From Brachionus koreanus (Eukaryota > Rotifera > Eurotatoria > Ploima > Brachionidae), in contig PJRA01000263.1 in NCBI GenBank assembly GCA_016987375.1, positions 2,132,800-2,196,799 on the forward strand: a stretch of 64,000 nt of DNA, read 5' to 3'. Below, piece after piece: positions 12,181 through 26,300 of the stretch. Under the pieces are notes generated by a model. That model was not told where the DNA came from. It was given only the letters and a program-made list of their open reading frames with translations, and ran no database searches. Position numbers and translations under genes: made by a program. Numbering within the stretch: position 1 is the first letter of the stretch; the number at the start of each line of letters is the position of its first letter.

Positions 12181-14872
12181 ATTTTTTCTTAATTTCTAGT
12201 CAAAATTTTCTATTAGTTTTCGATGAATAACAATTATTTTATAACTAAATGAAACAGGTTTTCAATAAATGGATCAAAAAAGAATGAGAAACATTTTCAT
12301 GCTAATTAAGCTTTCCATTTAATTTTTAAAAAACAATTCCTTTTGATAAAGAAAGAAATACATTTTTATAAAACCTATTTTAAATTTCTTTCAACGATCG
12401 AATATGAATTCATGGGGATAAAATTTCTCTAGTCAAATGTTATTTTTAATAAACAAATATTTTTGACGTATTTAAAATGAGCTGTTTAAAACCAATCAAT
12501 ATAGAGGCACTTAAGAATATTTATTTTTTGTGAAGGAATCTATTAAAAAAATTTTCATAAAAAAAAAATTTTAAATTAGTTTTTAGAGAGCTTTAATAAA
12601 AAGTAATATTTTGCAATTTTTTCTGATTAAGAATTTTTTTTTGATTTTTGAATCGGCTTCAACTTTTTTCTCTATCAATATAATAACTTAATTTATATAT
12701 CATTACTAATTTAAGTTTTTAAATGGTTCTAGTCAAAAGATTTCTTAAAGAGATTACTTGAAAATTATCTGCTTTTTTATTTTAGTCTTTAATTTTTATA
12801 CGTTATCAATTTTTGAAAAAAAAAACATTATTTAGTCATATATATAAATAGCATTTTTGAATAATAAAGAGAGAAGGCTTTTATTTGTTACATGATCAAC
12901 AATAGTTGATATTAAATTGTTTTAAAATTATTTAGTATCGGTTTAAATTAAAAAACAAAATTTAGTCATTTTATTTTTTATTTTTGCACAATTGATATTA
13001 ACAAATAAATAAACCTCAAAATAAAATAAAAGAAATTTTTACAAAAAATTATAATTGCAAATAACAATTATTTTAGAGAAAGAAAACAATTACTTATTTT
13101 GTAAAAATTTTAGGTTAAATTTAAAATCGTTTTAAAAATCATCAGTCGATTTAAATGAATTTATATTTTTATTCTAGTTGAATTGATAATTAGTAGATAA
13201 TTGAATTTTACTTAAATTATGAATTTCAAATTTTTGAAAATAAAAGATTTATGATTTTTATTAAAAAACATAACTATTTCTAGATGAATAAGATGTTGAG
13301 TTCTAAATTTTTTATTGAAAAAGGATAATTATTAATAATAATTAATAATTTGAGAAATAAATCTAATTGTACAATAATATTTATAAAAGAAAAGGGAAAT
13401 AGTTTTTAAAGGTAAGTTAATATAGATTCTGGTTCGCGAGGAAAATTTTTAGGCACTATTGCGAAATTTTTCGAGAAATTTCTGTAAAAAGCAATTTTGG
13501 TAGACAGCCTTGTTTGCTTTTCTTGTTTGGAAAAGAAAACGAGCATCTGGACGGAGGTTTCGTGTTGAAATTATTTTTTAAATTTTTTTTCAATTCCATC
13601 TGTTATGCGCCTATTTATATTTCCTACTGCGGCATATTTAATGATGCTAATTAATTTAGAAAAATTTCGAAAAAGATTTATTTTTCTAAATACTATTCGC
13701 AATTCAAAAAATACTTCAAATATGCTTCATTTAAGAACACTCTTTATTTTAAGTTTTTAAAACAATTTGAATAATATAAATTAGATTTTAATTCAATTTT
13801 TATTCATAGGATATTTTTTTTTAAATAACTATTTAAACTTAAAACTATTAATAGTTTAAAAACTTTGAAAGTTTTTTTGTTTCTTGTAGTTTTCAGTTAG
13901 ATTATGATTATGCATTAATTATTTCTGAAAATTATTTAACTTTTTTTTTTCATTATTATAAAATGAACAAAAATTTTTATTTAATTCTAAATCATATTTT
14001 TTACAAAAAATATTACATTAATTTATATAGTAAAGAGAAATTTATACAGAAAATTAACTAAGATATCAATAACAATAAAATTTGAATTTTATTTGCTTTC
14101 AAATAAAATTTTATAACACATTGTTTTGTCTTTTTTTAAATATGATTAAAATTTTGAAGATATTTATTAAATCTTTTTCAAATATTATATGCTTTAATAT
14201 GAATTTTTGGGTTTTATTTTTTAATCAATTAATTTAAACAAGAAAATTAGAAACCAGATTAATACAGAGTATTTTTTTGTAAGTATTCTAAGAGGCTTAT
14301 TTGATTTGTATTATATTTATTTAATGGTTTTAAAAATTTTCAATTTTCATAATTTTTATTATAAATTTTGTGTTTATTTTTTAATTAAAAGTAACCTGGG
14401 AAAAAAAACAAAAACGCTTATAACTGCCTCGAAAAATAAAACATTATTTAGAGAAATAAAATTGAAACGTCAAAAATTATCAATAAAAATACCACATTCC
14501 CTTGTTCGATTATGCTCGATTTGGTGCAGCACTAAAAGTTTAATTATTTAGATTTTTATTAATTTAAATTCGAGTTCTAGTTCTGCTTTATTCTAATATA
14601 ATTTTAATAAAAAAATAAGAAAAATTTATTTAGTTAATAAAAACCTTTAATCGAAATTTATAATATTCATAAAATTATTAATCAGATTTTTTTTCATCTT
14701 TTTGATTTATTTCTATTACTGCTTTTTAATTTGTATTAGATAATTTTTTTTTCTCTTTCAGTTTTCAAATTGGATTTTTGACTTGCAAAAGTTGAAAAAT
14801 ATGAAACGACTTTTTGTATTTTTTATTTACTGGAATTCTTATTAGAACAAAAAATATGAATGGCACATTCTG

Positions 14873-15125
14873 ACTAAAAATTGAAAACAGACTTTTGCTT
14901 TGAATAGATCTTCCACCATTATTACTAACTGATGATTATGTAGAAGAAGAAGACTTAATTGACGATGATAGATGCCTTTTTGATGATTAGATCGCAATTC
15001 CAATACCTGAAAATAATGGCATTGAAACACAAAACTAGAAATTCATCAGTAATGGACTATTTTCATAATCTAGGAATAATGGTGGAAGGTCCATTAAAGG
15101 CGAAAGTTCGATTTCAAATTTTAGT
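14873..15125. repeat. Imperfect inverted repeat with ~50-nt arms
   Basis: Arms 14873-14924 and 15075-15125 are reverse complements at roughly four positions in five, the best block being AATAATGGTGGAAG and its complement. The spacer is about 150 nt. No target-site duplication was found, so transposon origin is unproven. The next gene, a GPCR, begins about 450 nt downstream. Confidence 0.55.
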
Positions 15126-15580
15126 TGAATGTTACATTGACGTTTCGATTCTTTTTCATCAATTTTTTGTCATTTAACACAGATTAAGTATGAAAAATTT
15201 TCAGCTTTGATATCCTTGCTCAAATTGAATTTTTATCAGAATTCTAATCAAATCAAATTAGCTTTAACATGAATTAGGAAAATGTAAAAATTTTAAGTCA
15301 AATAACAATTTTTCATAAATTAAAATCTTTTCATTTCTTCGTCAAGCAATTTGGCTTCCTTATGCTTAAAAGAGTAACCTGACTTAAAACTACTGAAATT
15401 GAAAATAGTAGAAATAATACAGCTTATGTGAAAACTCATTATCTAATTGATTTTTATCTAGTTAAATTATATTTTCTAAACAATTTTATTTATAGTAAAT
15501 AAAAATTATTTATTTTTAGAAAAAAAAATTAATTTTTTCTGAATGTGAATTGTTTTCATTTAAAATCACCAAATCATATA

Positions 15581-16696
15581 ATGAATTCAACAAACGAAAT
15601 TGACAATTTTACCAACAATATTGGCTACAGATACCTTATACCATTTGTTTGCACTTTTGGCATACTTTGTAACATTATTAATTTAATTGTTTTAGCTAGC
15701 CCACGTCTTAAACAATCTCCTTACATTTATTTAACTTTTTTGGCTTTATCGGATCTATTAACACTATCTTTTACGCTTACGTTATCATTCACAAGAGGTT
15801 TTCAGTTCGAAGATGTAGGCACTCAATATATTGTAAAAAAATTAGAAAAAAAAATTTTCATTCCATCAGCAAATGTGTTTTCGGCCATTTCTGTAGTAAT
15901 AACAGTAGCACTAACAGTTGAACGGTATTTTTACATCAAATTTCCAATGCATGCATCCAACTTTTACACATCCCAGTACGCCAAAAGAATATCTATAATT
16001 TTATTCATTTTGATCGCTATTTTTCGTATGCCCATGTATTTTTTTACCGATGTAAAAAAAATTCAATTAAACGAAAATTACCTAATAATAATAGAGAGAA
16101 ATTTGGAAAATTTTCAAAAAGGATACTTTTTTACATCATTTCTTTTGTTCGAAATAATTCCTTTTATTTTATTGTCTACATTAAATTTTAATTTAGTCTT
16201 TCTGGTAAAAAAATCAAACAAAGAAATTTATCGTAATTCAAATTTGGATCAATTGTACCGCAAAGAAAAGGATGATCCAAAAACAATGTCCAGCATTGAA
16301 GGTGAATGTTCAACAGGATTGTCTGTTAGCCGTATAAATGTGAAAAAATTATCATTCATAAGCTATAATAGTGTAAGAAAACGCAAAGAAGTAAAATTGA
16401 CAAGAACCCTGATATCAGTTGTATTTTTGTTGCTCTTCAGCGAAATCAGTTCAATAATTACTTATGACAAAGTAACCGAATTTATTGTAAAGGGATATTT
16501 TCCCGACTACATGAAAACCTATCACAAGCTTCAAGTATTTATTTCTAATCTAATTGTCTTGATTGTTCATTCGGTGAATTTTTTTCTTTATTGCTTTTTT
16601 AATGAAAAATATTATAACATTTTTAAACAAAAATTTATTCGACATTTTAAGACTGAGCATCAAGCGATTAAGTTTTCCAAAAAAATAAATCTGTAA
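15581..16696 (+). CDS. Rhodopsin-family GPCR, peptide-receptor-like (intronless)
   Basis: A 371-residue seven-transmembrane receptor in one exon. Helices by eye: TM1 YLIPFVCTFGILCNIINLIV, TM2 around YLTFLALSDLLTLSF, TM3 ending in TVERYFYIKFP (ERY for DRY), TM4 RISIILFILIAIFRMPMYFF, TM5 FEIIPFILLSTLNFNLVFLV, TM6 LTRTLISVVFLLLFSEISSI, TM7 LIVLIVHSVNFFLYCFFNEK (NFFLY for NPxxY). The N-terminus has likely glycosylation sites (NST, NFT). LSDLL in TM2 and FFLYCFFNEKY in TM7 resemble invertebrate FMRFamide/myosuppressin-type receptors. The usual disulfide cysteines at the top of TM3 and in extracellular loop 2 are absent. I start at the ATG at 15581; upstream in-frame codons include no earlier ATG close by. 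The ligand cannot be inferred. Confidence 0.87.
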   Translation: MNSTNEIDNFTNNIGYRYLIPFVCTFGILCNIINLIVLASPRLKQSPYIYLTFLALSDLLTLSFTLTLSFTRGFQFEDVGTQYIVKKLEKKIFIPSANVFSAISVVITVALTVERYFYIKFPMHASNFYTSQYAKRISIILFILIAIFRMPMYFFTDVKKIQLNENYLIIIERNLENFQKGYFFTSFLLFEIIPFILLSTLNFNLVFLVKKSNKEIYRNSNLDQLYRKEKDDPKTMSSIEGECSTGLSVSRINVKKLSFISYNSVRKRKEVKLTRTLISVVFLLLFSEISSIITYDKVTEFIVKGYFPDYMKTYHKLQVFISNLIVLIVHSVNFFLYCFFNEKYYNIFKQKFIRHFKTEHQAIKFSKKINL

Positions 16697-17321
16697 ATAT
16701 ATTCTTAAATTTTTTTAGTATCCATTTAATGTATTCAATATATATATTTCAATTATTTATTTTACAATAAGAAAATTTCTGGTGATTGATAGTTTGCTAA
16801 ACCTTTGTAAATAATCATGAAATTTTTTCAATATTTTAATTTTTTTCTTATTTTGAAGCAAAGAAGAAGTTTTTAATCTAAAAGAAAATAATTATTAAAC
16901 CAAAGATGTGTGTTACCTAGTAAAGAAAACTAATAATAATTAAAATAAACTTTGAAAATTTTGAATGTTTAAATTTTTTTTCAAATTCAAAGTTTAATTA
17001 TTTTATTTTTATAAAAATAAAGAATTTTTTGAATCTTTTATTTTTCATTTTTTTTATACTGGCAAAATTGAAAATTTAAAAAAAAAAGAAGGAAACCTAA
17101 AGTTATAATTTATAGAAAATGTTTATATTCTTAAACAAATAGTTATTATAGGTATCAAATTTTACTTGTCTTTATAGAAAATTAATTATTTATTTGTAAA
17201 TAATGATGCTCAATTGTTATGATTAATAGATCCTTTAAAAAACGCCTAATAAGATGATATGGAAATTTTATTAAAATTATTTCAAACTTAAAAATCAAAA
17301 ATTGGAATTATTATGTATTCA
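16697..17321. other. Intergenic, no gene seen
   Basis: About 0.6 kb between the convergent GPCR and DNAH1 genes. It should hold the GPCR 3' UTR; an AATAAA at 16944-16949 could be its polyadenylation signal. Nothing else was recognised. Confidence 0.5.
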
Positions 17322-17327
17322 TTTATT
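17322..17327 (-). terminator. Candidate polyadenylation signal of DNAH1
   Basis: AATAAA on the minus strand, about 63 nt beyond the DNAH1 stop codon (17392-17390). The position is typical; the hexamer itself is weak evidence in AT-rich sequence. Confidence 0.45.
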
Positions 17328-17389
17328 AATAAAAATTATTTAATTAAAAATTTTCATTAGCCAAGGACAAGAAAAAACAGAAAATTAGT

Positions 17390-20300
17390 CTAATAATTCA
17401 AAGCACAAAGCATAGCAACGCCTCTCTTAATCCAATGGGTTTGTCTCTTATCAGAAGGCAATTCAACACTAAATACAAAATTTGTTGAATGACCAGTGGT
17501 TGATAATGTTCCAGCTCTAGTTAAAGTCTTATAAACCGGGCAAACATATATTCCACTTGTTGGTTGCTGCCTATTCACCGATGGCTTAAGCCAAATAATT
17601 GGCATCATCGAATACAATTCTTTCGGTTTTGATTCTCCAAGTTTTCCATTTTTTTTGTCCCATCTAGCACCTTCTATATACAAGCCTCGAATATAACATC
17701 CATCCTCTGGTGGTGTATCTATGTCATCTACTTTCAAATTCAGTATTTCGAATCCAAAACTAATTGTATCAATTGATATGACATTACTACGGGCATAATT
17801 CTGCAATGTTCCTGTTAAAAAAGCCTGTGGAAAGAAAAAGCCGGATATCCAGTAAACTTTTGGTAATCCATCAGCAACCCAATTTTGAATAAAATCCATT
17901 CTCAAAACCAAATCAGTTACCCAGGCAGCCAATGGTTTTAAGCTTGGATATGCAACTTTAGCCCAAAGGTTCGGTACTTGATTGTTAAACAAGCTATTAG
18001 ACATATCTTCGAGCTCTTGAGACATGACGACAAGACCTTTGAGTGCCTTGAGCAAATCTTGCAATGTTTTGTGTATTACTGATAATAATTTGTTGTATCT
18101 TAAAATAAATTTTTTAAATCAATAATTTTTCTTCACCATTTTATTTTCACATGATTAATTAAATTATTTGCTAATCAAATAAATTGAGTGGCAGCATCTA
18201 AGGAAAGTCTATTCGTTATTATTATTGTGAGGTAGACTGAAGATGAAAATTTTAATTTTATCAATTAAATAATGAAAAAATTTTTGATCAGATAATTCAG
18301 AAAAGACATACTGCAAATTTTTTGACCGCTTTTAGAATTTAATTTTCTCATTTTTATTTTATCAATTCCTTTAAATCGTGAAAAATGATTGCAAACTGGT
18401 GTTCAGATAAATGTGTACTCGGTTTTTTGTTTTAAAAATATTTTTTTACTCATCACTTCTTACTTATACTTGATATATATAGGTGTATGTTAATTCTACA
18501 TTTATAATGTAAGATCAAGTGTGATCCTTCCTTAATGAAAAGTACTCAATAAATTAATGCAGTAATTACCTGATTATTTCTTGTACAAGCACAGTATTCA
18601 TTGATTGCTCATACATTACCGGATATTTTTCCATCACAGCTCCAATATTTATTGGCTTGGGTACTTTTTCAAGGATATTCTTGGCTGTTTTTTCCATTAT
18701 TTCCTCTCTTGAAATTCCACCACCACTTTGCGACTTAGGTTGCAAGAGCAATAAGTCACCAAGAGTTCTAAATGTTTCATTTTGAGCAAAGGTAATATTT
18801 GCATTGTCGTGTAAACCAAATATTTCTGGTGTATCGTTAATTGGAAGGCTTCTAATGTAGGCCATGTAGGCTACATGCTCGGAAGCTGAAGGCAATTGAT
18901 GGTAAATCTTGGACTCGTCAAAACTAAAATTCTCATCTACCACAGTCGGATTGTAAAAGTCCTGTAAAATGTTCATTATACAGCGTCTGTCCCAATCATC
19001 AGTAACACGACCACCATAATTTATGTGACCAGCTGTATATTTAAGAACTTTATAAGGAATTTCTGAATATTCCATCAAAAACATTTTCAATTGACTAAAA
19101 CAAATTCTCAAATCTCCATCGGTAAATTCATATGGTATATTGAATCCAAGTGGACCGAATTTTCGTCTTTCCAAAGTGACACCATGGAAAAGACATAGAG
19201 AAAATAGCAAAAATTTAAATACTTCTACTCGGCCTGTACACGAATTAAAGAAATCGTCATTGATTGTTGTATACGATTTAAGTAAATTGGCCTTGATACC
19301 ACGAGGTGGCTCAACAGTCATTTTGCTGCCATTTTGAAGGATCATTACCGGAAATTTGGGACTAGGCATACTTGTTAGCCAAAGTCTAAAATCTTTATGT
19401 ACATGCTCTGGATCTATTTGTTCGACCAGTCTCTCAAGCGAAGGCATCCATGATGGTGCTAAGTGACAATTTTGGAAAAATACCCAAAGACCTCGCTCCA
19501 TGGCACTTCGGGTCATGGCCTCAGCTCTAGGACCTTGACCTTGACCTAATGAAATTGCCGACAATTTTTTTGAAAATTTCATTTCCTCAGCAAATTTGTA
19601 CAAATCAGCTGCTGGATCGGTTCCTTGCGATAAAACAAAAATAAGAGGAGTTGAAGGCGACGAATCTTTAAAAACTAAATTCAACTCAGCAGTCTGGGGC
19701 TCAATAAATCTTTGACCAATATTTTCGGAAACAAAGTCTTGCATTGCGTTAGTCACCTTGTCCGGTCTCAAGCACTTGAGAAAAATTATTTTCTGAAATG
19801 AGTCCAACTTAGAACTCCATTGATCTGGCAATGATTCTTTATGCGGCTCAGACGAGTCAAATATTTTCTTGTAAAAACTCAAATGATTCTTAAAATCTTC
19901 TACGAAAGTATCAAACGAATTCAGTGATTCGAGTGTTAAAATTTCACCCCAGGCCCGCTCTGAAATCCAATCCGACGATGGATTAACTATGTTTTTTGGT
20001 CTACTAGTTCCTCCAGCTAAAAAGAATCTATATTCTTCCATTAAGATTTTTTTATCGTTCATCATTATTCTGACGGTAAGCAAAAAGGCAAACAATAGTT
20101 TGTGTTTTTCAAACAAACTTCTACAAACATTAGTGTATAAATTAAAAGTAAAATATTCATTTATATTTTTAATTCTTTCTTTAAGAGTTTCGGCTTTTGA
20201 AGCATTTTGAATGCTATTTAAAAATATTCTAGTGAACCATTCAAGTGAATACTGGTACATGGGATCAATATTGGCCAAATCACTCACACAAAAAAACAGT

Positions 20301-23300
20301 ATTTGTGTATTGATAGCTACTGGTACGTATTCGCTACGGGTTGCGTCTATGTCTTTTTCAGTTTGTTCTGACACAATAACCTTTGCCTTAATCTCGGTAG
20401 ATTTTACTTTAGATTGTTCTAATGCATTTATGAGCTCAATATCATCAACTGGGTTCTCTGATTTGCTAAGTCTTAATAGAATAGTGTCTTCAATTTCTTT
20501 TAATTCGTTTTTCATAATAGAGTTGGAAATGATAAGTTGATTTTTGGCTTCTTCCAAGTCGGGTCTTTCTTCAGCCACTACAGCTCCCAACATCTGATCC
20601 TCAAGACCACTTGGAGATAAGGTGAAATTAATCAAAGTTACTTTGACCGATACTTCTGGTGTATAGTGTGGATTCGGCAGCTTAGTTGTTATATAAAATT
20701 TAAAGTCTTCGTGATACGGTATAACAGCATCACCAAGTTTAATTACTAAGCTACCAGACTGCTTGAATGTTTGTCTCAAGAGAACTGGCTCAAGAGCTGG
20801 ATCAAGCTCAGTGGAAACATTTTCGAGCAAACATGGTTTACCAAAACGAATTGCATTCTCAAGGCTTCTTAAAAAGTCTCTGTCTGAAAGTTTTATTACG
20901 TCTACACCATTATCTTTTTCCAAATTTTTGATCCATTTATTAGCCTGGCCTTGAGGATCAATAAACAATGGCCATCTTTGGGAATACTGAACAATTATGC
21001 CATTCTGAACGGACAAACTGTCTTTAGGTAGACCAGCTAGTTGCCAATTTCGGATTTTGACTGGGTCTCCGAGTGTTTTAACCACTTCCGGAGATTCAGT
21101 ATGTGGAACTTTGTACTTGATCAAATGTTCTATCCATTTATGTGTCATTTGTTCTCTGTATTGCCCCTAGAGAAATCAAAATTTTAATTTTCAATTTAAA
21201 AATAAGAGAATAACATTTAAGTAAAACCAGTTTACATATTAAATTTTTCTTTAAAAAAGTGATTTAGTAGTCAAAAAAAATTTGTTTTATTTTTTCAAAA
21301 AAGAAAATTTTTCGAAAAAAAACCTAAATTTTTTTGATTTGTGTGCCTAAAAATAGAAGGAGTAAGACTGTAATTTTTCGTTAGATATATTTATTAATAA
21401 TTATCTCATATTTAGAAGAAAAAAAAATTTAATTCTTTATGATGATGAAATTTCAGATCAAATAAGTATTTTTGTTTTCAAATGGTTTAATTTTTTGTGT
21501 TTTAATTACAAAATGAATGAATTACTGTTTAAATAAAATTAAAAAAATTTTCTAAGTACTTTATTAAAAATTTTAAAAATCATTTTGGTTTAAATTTAAA
21601 TTCAACCGTCGTCAAAAATTTTCATTAATATGTAAACCTTAAGTATTACTATTATCATCTATTTTACTTTTTAAAAGACTAGAATTATGTTAATCAATTG
21701 TACCATTCAATAGAATTTTATGTTTTTTCTTTAAATTTATTTATCTCGATAATTGCTTTTAATAAGCAGAACTAGTTCAAAAGAGGCAAAGTAAAATTTT
21801 TGACCAAATTTCATTTTTCTAAAATGATCAAAACATTTAAATGTGCAATTAAATTTCAGTGCATTTTTAAAAATTACAATCCTTTTGCTAAAGTCAAAAA
21901 AAAAGCTTTGAAATATTAGAAAAATTCAAAAATCTTCGATGAATTAAATTGCGCATCATTTTAGAAAAATGAAATTTGGTCAAAAATTTTACTTTGCCTT
22001 CAAAAGAATATTTTTGATTCTAATATCTATATAATAATAAATAAGTTAATATAGTTTGCTTCTAAACGAATTGAGCCATTTTTGACATTTCAATTTTCAA
22101 AAAAAAAAGCTATTTATAGATAATTTTATTTATCAAAAAAGTAATATGAATTGTTTAATTTTTTTTAATCAAAAAAATTGTTGTTTATGACGTTTGTCAT
22201 CAAAATTAATTCTAGAAAATTGATTCTATCACAAGTGGATTGTTACTGATGAACGAAAAATAGGTTCATAGCAAATAAAAAATTTAATTCGTTATATTTC
22301 ATCAGAAAGCTTAATTTCAAATATGAAAATGATTACAATATTAAATTAAAAGGATGAGAAAGAAAAAACGTAAGTTTTTAAAAAGAATATGAATAATAAA
22401 AATGAGGCAAAAATTAAATTAAACAAGAATTTAACAAAGATTTATTAATTTATTTTCTCATAATGTAACTAAATCTAAGTAATTGTACTTTGTAGCAAAT
22501 CAATAGTACTCATCTGATCAAAGTACGATATATGAAATATAAATGTTTAAATGAACTCTAGAACTAAGCATCTTGTTTTTAATTTTTAAAAAAATTTCAA
22601 TTAATTTTCAGAAAATATATGTCTTCATAATTAAATTTGAAAAATTTATTAATAATCAGCCGGGTTTTCTAGTCTTAATGTCAAAATATTTTCTAAATAG
22701 ACCCAAAGCAGGTCATAAGCAAAAGGCTGGTCCTTGTTTTCAATAGCAGTAATAGAAGAAATTAAATTATATTTATCTTTTTCTTTTTATGTTTTTTTTC
22801 TTTCTTATTTGTTTCATCCTACCTGTCACAAATTAAAATCATTTTTAATTTGATATTGAAAAAAAATATTTTAAGCATCGCATTTTTTAAATTTTAATTC
22901 AACAGTAGAAACATTTTGTAAAACACAAAAAATTAAACCAAATTCGAACAAGTTAATTTAAATAAAAAATAATCAACTTACAGTAAAAGGTCCTAGGTAA
23001 GCAATAAAACCAGATGCAACTAGGACATCACCTATTACATTTGAAATTGAATACTCAAGTTGTTTTACATTCTCAGCCCAACGAATTTTTTCATCTCCTA
23101 AGCCATTCACAAGCTTTAAGATAAATTTTTATTAAAAAAAAAATAAAAAAATATTTTTGTTTTATTACTTTTCCAGCTCGAACAACTTTTTCTTCACATT
23201 CTTTAACTTTGACCTCTAAATCAGCTTTCTTACGGACTGAATCATCATATTTGGCTTGTAAAGTAGCCAATTTTTCTTCAACTTCCTTCAATTTGGCTTT

Positions 23301-26300
23301 TGCATTGGCCAAATTCTTTTGATTTTCAGCAAGTTCTTCCAAAGCAATTCTTTGAGCTTCTCGTTTTGGTTCTACACTCTTATTCACAAAATAATATTTG
23401 TACATAGCTCTTACCCAGGAGCAAATAGAAGTACAAGCTTTAGAAACTTGAGCAATAGCTGCTGGTAAAAACTTATCATTGTTAATATAAGGTTCAATTT
23501 TTTGTATAACTGGTTCAGGGATATTTTCTTTATCATAGCTAAACAATCCTTCTAAAAATTTTGCAGGATCAGTCAACAAATTTCTAGCTGGCTCAGAATA
23601 GTCATCAATTTTAGATCCAGGCTTATCGCCAGCTACTTTTTTAGGTGGAATACCTTTCATAATGCACACTGCTTCAAGAACCAGCTTTACACCATCAGGT
23701 GGATTTCGCATAGCTTTTACTTCAACGACATCATTTTTATTCAGCGACTTCAAACTAGCCAAGGCTGCGTCCAACGCTGGTAAAGCTTCATCTAAATCTC
23801 TTTGTGCATCATCAGCGATTGCCTTCGCTTCTTTGGCTTTTTTACCAGCTTCTTCTTCTTCCTTTTGAACAATTGCTCTTGTCTCGGCAGCTACTTTTGA
23901 ATCCACAGAAATAGTTTCCATAGTTGAAACAGCTTCTTGAACTGCTTCCTCCAATAAAGGTTGCATTTGTTCCAATTCTGCGCGTAGTTTGGTTACTTCT
24001 TTTTCAGTAGATAACAACTTATCAAGGCCAGTCTTTGTTCGACGTCTTGCTTGTATCAGCTCGTTTTTTTTCATTCCAAAAATTTTTGAAAATATACTCA
24101 ATAATTCCAAGTAGGAAGTTGGCGTTACATAGTTTTGTCTACCTTGTTCTTCTTTGAATCTCAGAGATTCTTGTACAACAGTTTGATGCATTTCTTGACA
24201 AATATTCATTAAACCATCAACTACTTCATCGGAAGCTTCTAAATCTGGCATTTCTTGCAAATACGTCATTGCCACTGATTCTAAAGCGTCTTTAGGCCAT
24301 TCGCTGAACCAATCGATTGTACAGCAATTTACTAATGCCGGAAACTGACGCAAACGAGCACGGAAAATTTCACCAATTGGACTCATACAAATTACCGAGT
24401 GCAAGTTATTACGGACCCGTTTAGTGTATGCAGAGAACAAATTTGTTTTAGTTGGAGGAAGACCTGCATCTTGTACACTTGCTTTCATTGCTGTATAAAT
24501 TTGGTCCAACTCGTCCAGAGTGTAAATGTTTGGTACATCTCCTGAGTTAAGAATGTTATTTATATCTTCCAAAAATGATTCACTTTTTATCTTAATTAAA
24601 TTGAATAAAATTAATTTAATCATATTTTGTGTAAATATTTACCTGTGTATCGCTAAATAAAAATACGGTTTGTCTATTTTTCAAGCCAGCAGCGATCATC
24701 ACTTTTTTTAAGTCCTCTCTCCATTCCGACATACCATAGTTCTTTGCCAATTCAATTTGAAAACAATCATATTCAGCCCTTAAACAAAGATTGTTATTTT
24801 TTTTTCAAAATAAGTTTTATTATATTTTATTTTAATAAATTCACATTTTTTTAGTGAATAAACGAAGTAAATGATTTTAAAATTTAGTTGATATTTGATT
24901 TTTTTTGATGAAAGGATTTAGAAAGGTTTTAAAAGATTTACTATATGAAATGCTTTGGTCGACCGAGTACTTTATTAAGTTCAGTTCACAAAAGCATGTT
25001 TATTTAAAGTTTGATAAACCATTAAGCTAACAAATTGCAAAAATGTAACAAATTTCATTAAATTTGAAGTAAAATCAATTAGGAATGAGAATTATTAAGA
25101 AATTCTCAAAGAATTGGACCTTTTGAACATTAAAGACAAACCTAAAAGAAGTGACTTGAATATTTATAAAATGTTCTAGAATAATTTTTAATTTTTTACA
25201 ATATTTATCCATTTGAAAATTAATATTAATTATCTAAAATCATTGTGTTGTTTTTTTGTTCGAGAATTGAAAATAAAACTAAAATAATTATTTTGTACAT
25301 CTAGAAAAAAAGAAGCTTGAAATGTTCTTCAAATGATAAGATTATATGTTTTATTTAAAATTATTAATTTTTTTGATAAAATTTCAATATAAAGTGCGAT
25401 GTGAATCTTTAATAATTAAATTATTATTTCTAGTATATTAATAAAATTAAAAAAAAAATAGAATCATTGAAGCCGAATATTTTCATTTAATTAATAAACA
25501 AATATTTACATGTGGGATGCAAGTCTAGTTAGAGATTGCCGTCCAGAGCCACCGACACCAAGTAATAAAGCATTTCCGAAAGGCTGACGAATAATTCGAC
25601 TTATTCTGGAAATGTGCTTCATGGCATCCATAAAAAGGACAAGTCTCATTTTAGCCGAGTTTATTTGATTATAGTCTTCCAAGCTTTCGTCAATAACTTT
25701 TTTCATCTTCAATACAAAAAATTGAAAATTTTTTGAAAAAATTACTGCTACTAAAAAAAATTTACCAATTTAAAATCACTAATTTCCGAATAAATTTTAG
25801 AATCAGTGTTTTGAACCATAAAGTCACCATAAATAACTGGCTCATTTTGTATCACGTCAGAATATTCAAAATTAAAATTATTCTTTATCTTTTCTTTCAA
25901 TAAATTTTTAAACCAATTTCGATCTTCGTCATTTATGAGACGATCTTGGAATACACGACAGCTTTCATGATACCAAAGTCTTAACAATTGTGGCACGTTT
26001 TCTATTGATTTAACTTCTGCCATCAGAATACCCTGGAATGTTTTCGATAAGTCTCTCAAATTAAAGGTATAATGACTTTTAGCTGGAGTTGGAAGAAGCT
26101 GTGACGAAATTGTTTTGTAAACTGATATACAACTTTGAACCAAATTAGAAGCACTTTCCGAAATTTTATCATTGCTTTCTATAAAAAAAAGGTAAGTTAG
26201 AAAATTAGAAAATAAATACTATCTAATAATTACTTATCCACCAATTAAGAATAGTACCAAAAATTTTCGTCATACTAACTTCTTCCATTTCGACAAAGCT

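Larger units (their letters stand above)
8208..15580. other. Gene-poor, repeat-worn intergenic region
   Basis: About 7.4 kb without a convincing gene. Supported content is a decayed LINE reverse transcriptase (about 11100-11640), possible LINE 3'-tail fragments (about 10424-10470 and 12085-12180), and an inverted repeat at 14873-15125. A 59-codon minus-strand open frame at 8607-8786 is unexplained. Other open frames here are AT-rich Phe/Lys/Asn/Ile strings with no family resemblance. Confidence 0.55.

Noticed and set aside
14306..14551. Open frame of 81 codons on the plus strand
   Set aside because: Composition-driven, no family resemblance and no splice partners.
15545..15580. GPCR start 12 codons upstream
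   Set aside because: That extension would begin at GTG; the first ATG is at 15581 and leads into a glycosylated N-terminus typical of the family.
23091..23168. C-terminal tail of the long dynein frame ([13 protein letters not shown] and beyond)
   Set aside because: This is read-through: a donor follows AGK at 23169 and the next exon resumes at 23113 with the conserved [12 protein letters not shown].
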